Shown in pieces: positions 62,675 to 64,000 of a stretch of 64,000 nucleotides of DNA. Origin of the DNA: Gammaproteobacteria bacterium UBA7310 (GTDB lineage: Bacteria; Pseudomonadota; Gammaproteobacteria; Pseudomonadales; Ketobacteraceae); NCBI GenBank assembly GCA_002471665.1, contig DKQK01000069.1, forward strand, positions 50,207-114,206, read 5' to 3'. The position numbers and the translations under genes are program-made. The notes below the pieces were generated by a model. It worked only from the letters and a program-made list of their open reading frames with translations. It was not told the origin of the DNA and searched no databases. Positions within the stretch are counted from its first letter, which is position 1. The number at the start of each line of letters is the position of its first letter.

Positions 62675-63682
62675 ATGTCCCTACCCTCCCGCATGCCTTT
62701 AGAACCAGCCTGGTTGGAAAAACTCACCCAGGCCAAAGCACTGAAGAAATGGCCTTTGGCCAAGCTCATTACCCTGTTTGAAAGCCAACTACCGGATAAC
62801 GCCTGCGTGCGGGAGGCGATCCACCACTACATAGCACAACACCCGCAGAGCTTTAGCAAAGAGGCCACGATTATCGGATTCACCGGCACACCGGGGGCCG
62901 GAAAATCCTCCCTCATTGCCGAACTGTGCCGCACCATTCTACAGAAAAGCAAAACCGCCACCATTGCCGTGCTGGCCATAGACCCCTCAAGCCAGGTCTC
63001 CGGCGGCTCCATACTGGGTGATCGTACCCGGATGCATTATGGTAAAAAAGAAACGCGGCTTTATTTCCGATCTCAGGCATCAAACCTGGAACTGGGAGGC
63101 GTTACAGAGGCCACCTTTCAGGCCTGCCGCCTCCTCCGACATCTGTTTGATTTCATCATTATTGAAACCGTGGGCATTGGTCAAAATGAAATTGATATTC
63201 AATTCATGACCGACCATACCTTTCTGGTGATGCAGCCATTGGCGGGGGATCAGATCCAGTTCATGAAATGCGGCATCATGGAAATCCCGGATAGCTTCAT
63301 CGTCAACAAATGCGACGAAGAGAAGCTGGCCAGAAGCAGCTACCATATGTTGCGCAGCTCATTGAAACAAGCAAGGCTTGTAGAGCTGCATGCGGAAGAT
63401 GACTATAGGCAGTCGGCCAAAGATCAGATATTCCTCACCAGCGCCGTCAAAAACCGAGGTATTGAAACCCTTTGCGATCACATACTGCAACTGCCTTCGA
63501 AAACTCACTGGCATAAAACCGAAGACTTTTATCTGCAGAAGAGCATACAGAAGCGTTTTGGGGAGTTTGGGCTATCGTTGATCAGCGACAACCCAGACAA
63601 GGAACTGTTGTCTTCAATAACGTTAAGCTATGAGGAAAAGGAAAGAAAAGTCCTGCAGTTGATCCAGTCTCACATCAAATAA
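62675..63682 (+). CDS. meaB: MeaB-type GTPase chaperone of the mutase
   Basis: G3E-family GTPase of 335 residues that loads and protects B12 in acyl-CoA mutases. It has the P-loop GFTGTPGAGKSS near 67-78, base-binding and switch motifs AIDPSSQVSGGSILGDRTRM near 108-127, ETVGIGQNE near 167 and NKCDEEK near 211. I prefer the ATG at 62675, after CAGG; a GTG directly abutting the mutase stop at 62660 would add five residues. Its position right after ecm suggests it is the dedicated chaperone. Confidence 0.94.
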   Translation: MSLPSRMPLEPAWLEKLTQAKALKKWPLAKLITLFESQLPDNACVREAIHHYIAQHPQSFSKEATIIGFTGTPGAGKSSLIAELCRTILQKSKTATIAVLAIDPSSQVSGGSILGDRTRMHYGKKETRLYFRSQASNLELGGVTEATFQACRLLRHLFDFIIIETVGIGQNEIDIQFMTDHTFLVMQPLAGDQIQFMKCGIMEIPDSFIVNKCDEEKLARSSYHMLRSSLKQARLVELHAEDDYRQSAKDQIFLTSAVKNRGIETLCDHILQLPSKTHWHKTEDFYLQKSIQKRFGEFGLSLISDNPDKELLSSITLSYEEKERKVLQLIQSHIK

Positions 63683-63701
63683 ACAGGTTAAGCGTTGATT
63701 T

Positions 63702-64000
63702 CTATTGCGCCAGAAAACGCTCGATCATTTCAACCACAGGTTTAAAGGTTTCGGGCTCCAGATGAAGGTGATGATTGCCATCATACTCCGCCCACTCCAA
63801 TTGAGGGACCAACTGGATCCTTTGGCTGATCACCGCATTACCCGTCAGAAAACTTTGCTTACCGGTCACCAACATTGCCGGCATGTTCAGCTCCTTCAGG
63901 TACGCCGATACCATGCCCTCGGTTAATCGAATAGCCGAAGACATCACCAGCCGTGGGTCGGAACGCCAGGTGAAGCCACCCGATACCGACATTAAACCCC
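63702..64000 (-). CDS. alpha/beta hydrolase, C-terminal part (cut by window edge)
   Basis: The visible C-terminal 99 residues include GGFTWRSDPRL, a substrate-lid region, the core strand MPAMLVTGKQSFL and the catalytic-His motif GNHHLHLE near the end. These match alpha/beta-fold hydrolases of the esterase type. The frame is open through base 64000, so the gene continues past the window and the first in-frame ATG at 63992 is internal. It converges on meaB with a 19-base gap. Confidence 0.85.
   Translation of the reverse strand, partial: GLMSVSGGFTWRSDPRLVMSSAIRLTEGMVSAYLKELNMPAMLVTGKQSFLTGNAVISQRIQLVPQLEWAEYDGNHHLHLEPETFKPVVEMIERFLAQ

Noticed and set aside
1..64000. CRISPR arrays, insertion sequences, prophage or integron features
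   Set aside because: No regularly spaced direct repeats, transposase or integrase motifs, or terminal repeats were seen; the window is all core-like or metabolic genes.

Overview
The window is a dense stretch of chromosome from a gammaproteobacterium, most like the Pseudomonas/Oceanospirillales side of the class. This placement is an inference from gene order: tig-clpP-clpX-lon-hupB beside a tRNA-Pro/Arg/His cluster and folD; leuCDB-asd-fimV-truA-trpF-accD-folC-dedD-cvpA-purF-metZ; and prmB-aroC-MFS-mtnB-mtnD-mtnC all follow pseudomonad-type synteny. No insertion sequence, prophage, CRISPR array or rRNA was seen. Every CDS listed looks intact except those cut by the window edges.

Layout. 1-6.9 kb (minus strand): the 5' end of a tRNA-Asp, then hupB, lon, clpX, clpP and tig, the proteostasis block. 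Candidate heat-shock (sigma-32 type) promoters lie before lon, clpP and clpX. 7.0-7.4 kb: a tRNA-His/Arg/Pro operon with a strong promoter and a terminator. 7.5-14.1 kb: folD, ppiB, lpxH, miaE (reverse), a lipid A type acyltransferase and acnB. 14.2-24.1 kb (minus): nine tightly packed genes, apparently one operon. In transcription order they are MoxR ATPase, DUF58 protein, TgpA-like transglutaminase, a flippase-like membrane protein, a HAD-UbiA fusion, a DprE1-like oxidase, a DprE2-like reductase, a lipoprotein and an outer-membrane barrel. The middle three look like a complete route to a polyprenyl-phosphate arabinose donor.

24.2-41.7 kb (minus): metZ, purF, cvpA, dedD-like, folC, accD, trpA, trpB, trpF, truA, fimV, asd, leuB, leuD and leuC, covering methionine, purine, folate, fatty acid, tryptophan and leucine synthesis, with the pilus/polar hub protein FimV among them. 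A divergent LysR regulator faces leuC across a long imperfect palindrome. 42.7-50.1 kb: a TetR regulator divergent from a homocysteine S-methyltransferase homologue with a perfect palindrome next to the regulator, then a gamma-glutamylcyclotransferase-like protein, the methionine-salvage genes mtnC/D/B, an MFS transporter, aroC and prmB. 50.1-55.9 kb: a possible tiny arginine-rich protein, a DUF4892 protein, an SDR, a porin-like protein paired with a small PstS-like protein, and a lipase-like lipoprotein.

56.2-63.7 kb (plus): a five-gene cluster of an HpcH/CitE-superfamily lyase, methylsuccinyl-CoA dehydrogenase, mesaconyl-CoA hydratase, ethylmalonyl-CoA mutase and MeaB. This is most of the ethylmalonyl-CoA pathway of acetyl-CoA assimilation, known mainly from alphaproteobacteria and actinobacteria. 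Its signature carboxylase/reductase (ccr) and the epimerase are not in the window. A partial alpha/beta hydrolase runs off the right edge. The two most interesting regions are the nine-gene operon at 14.2-24.1 kb and the ethylmalonyl-CoA cluster at 56.2-63.7 kb.
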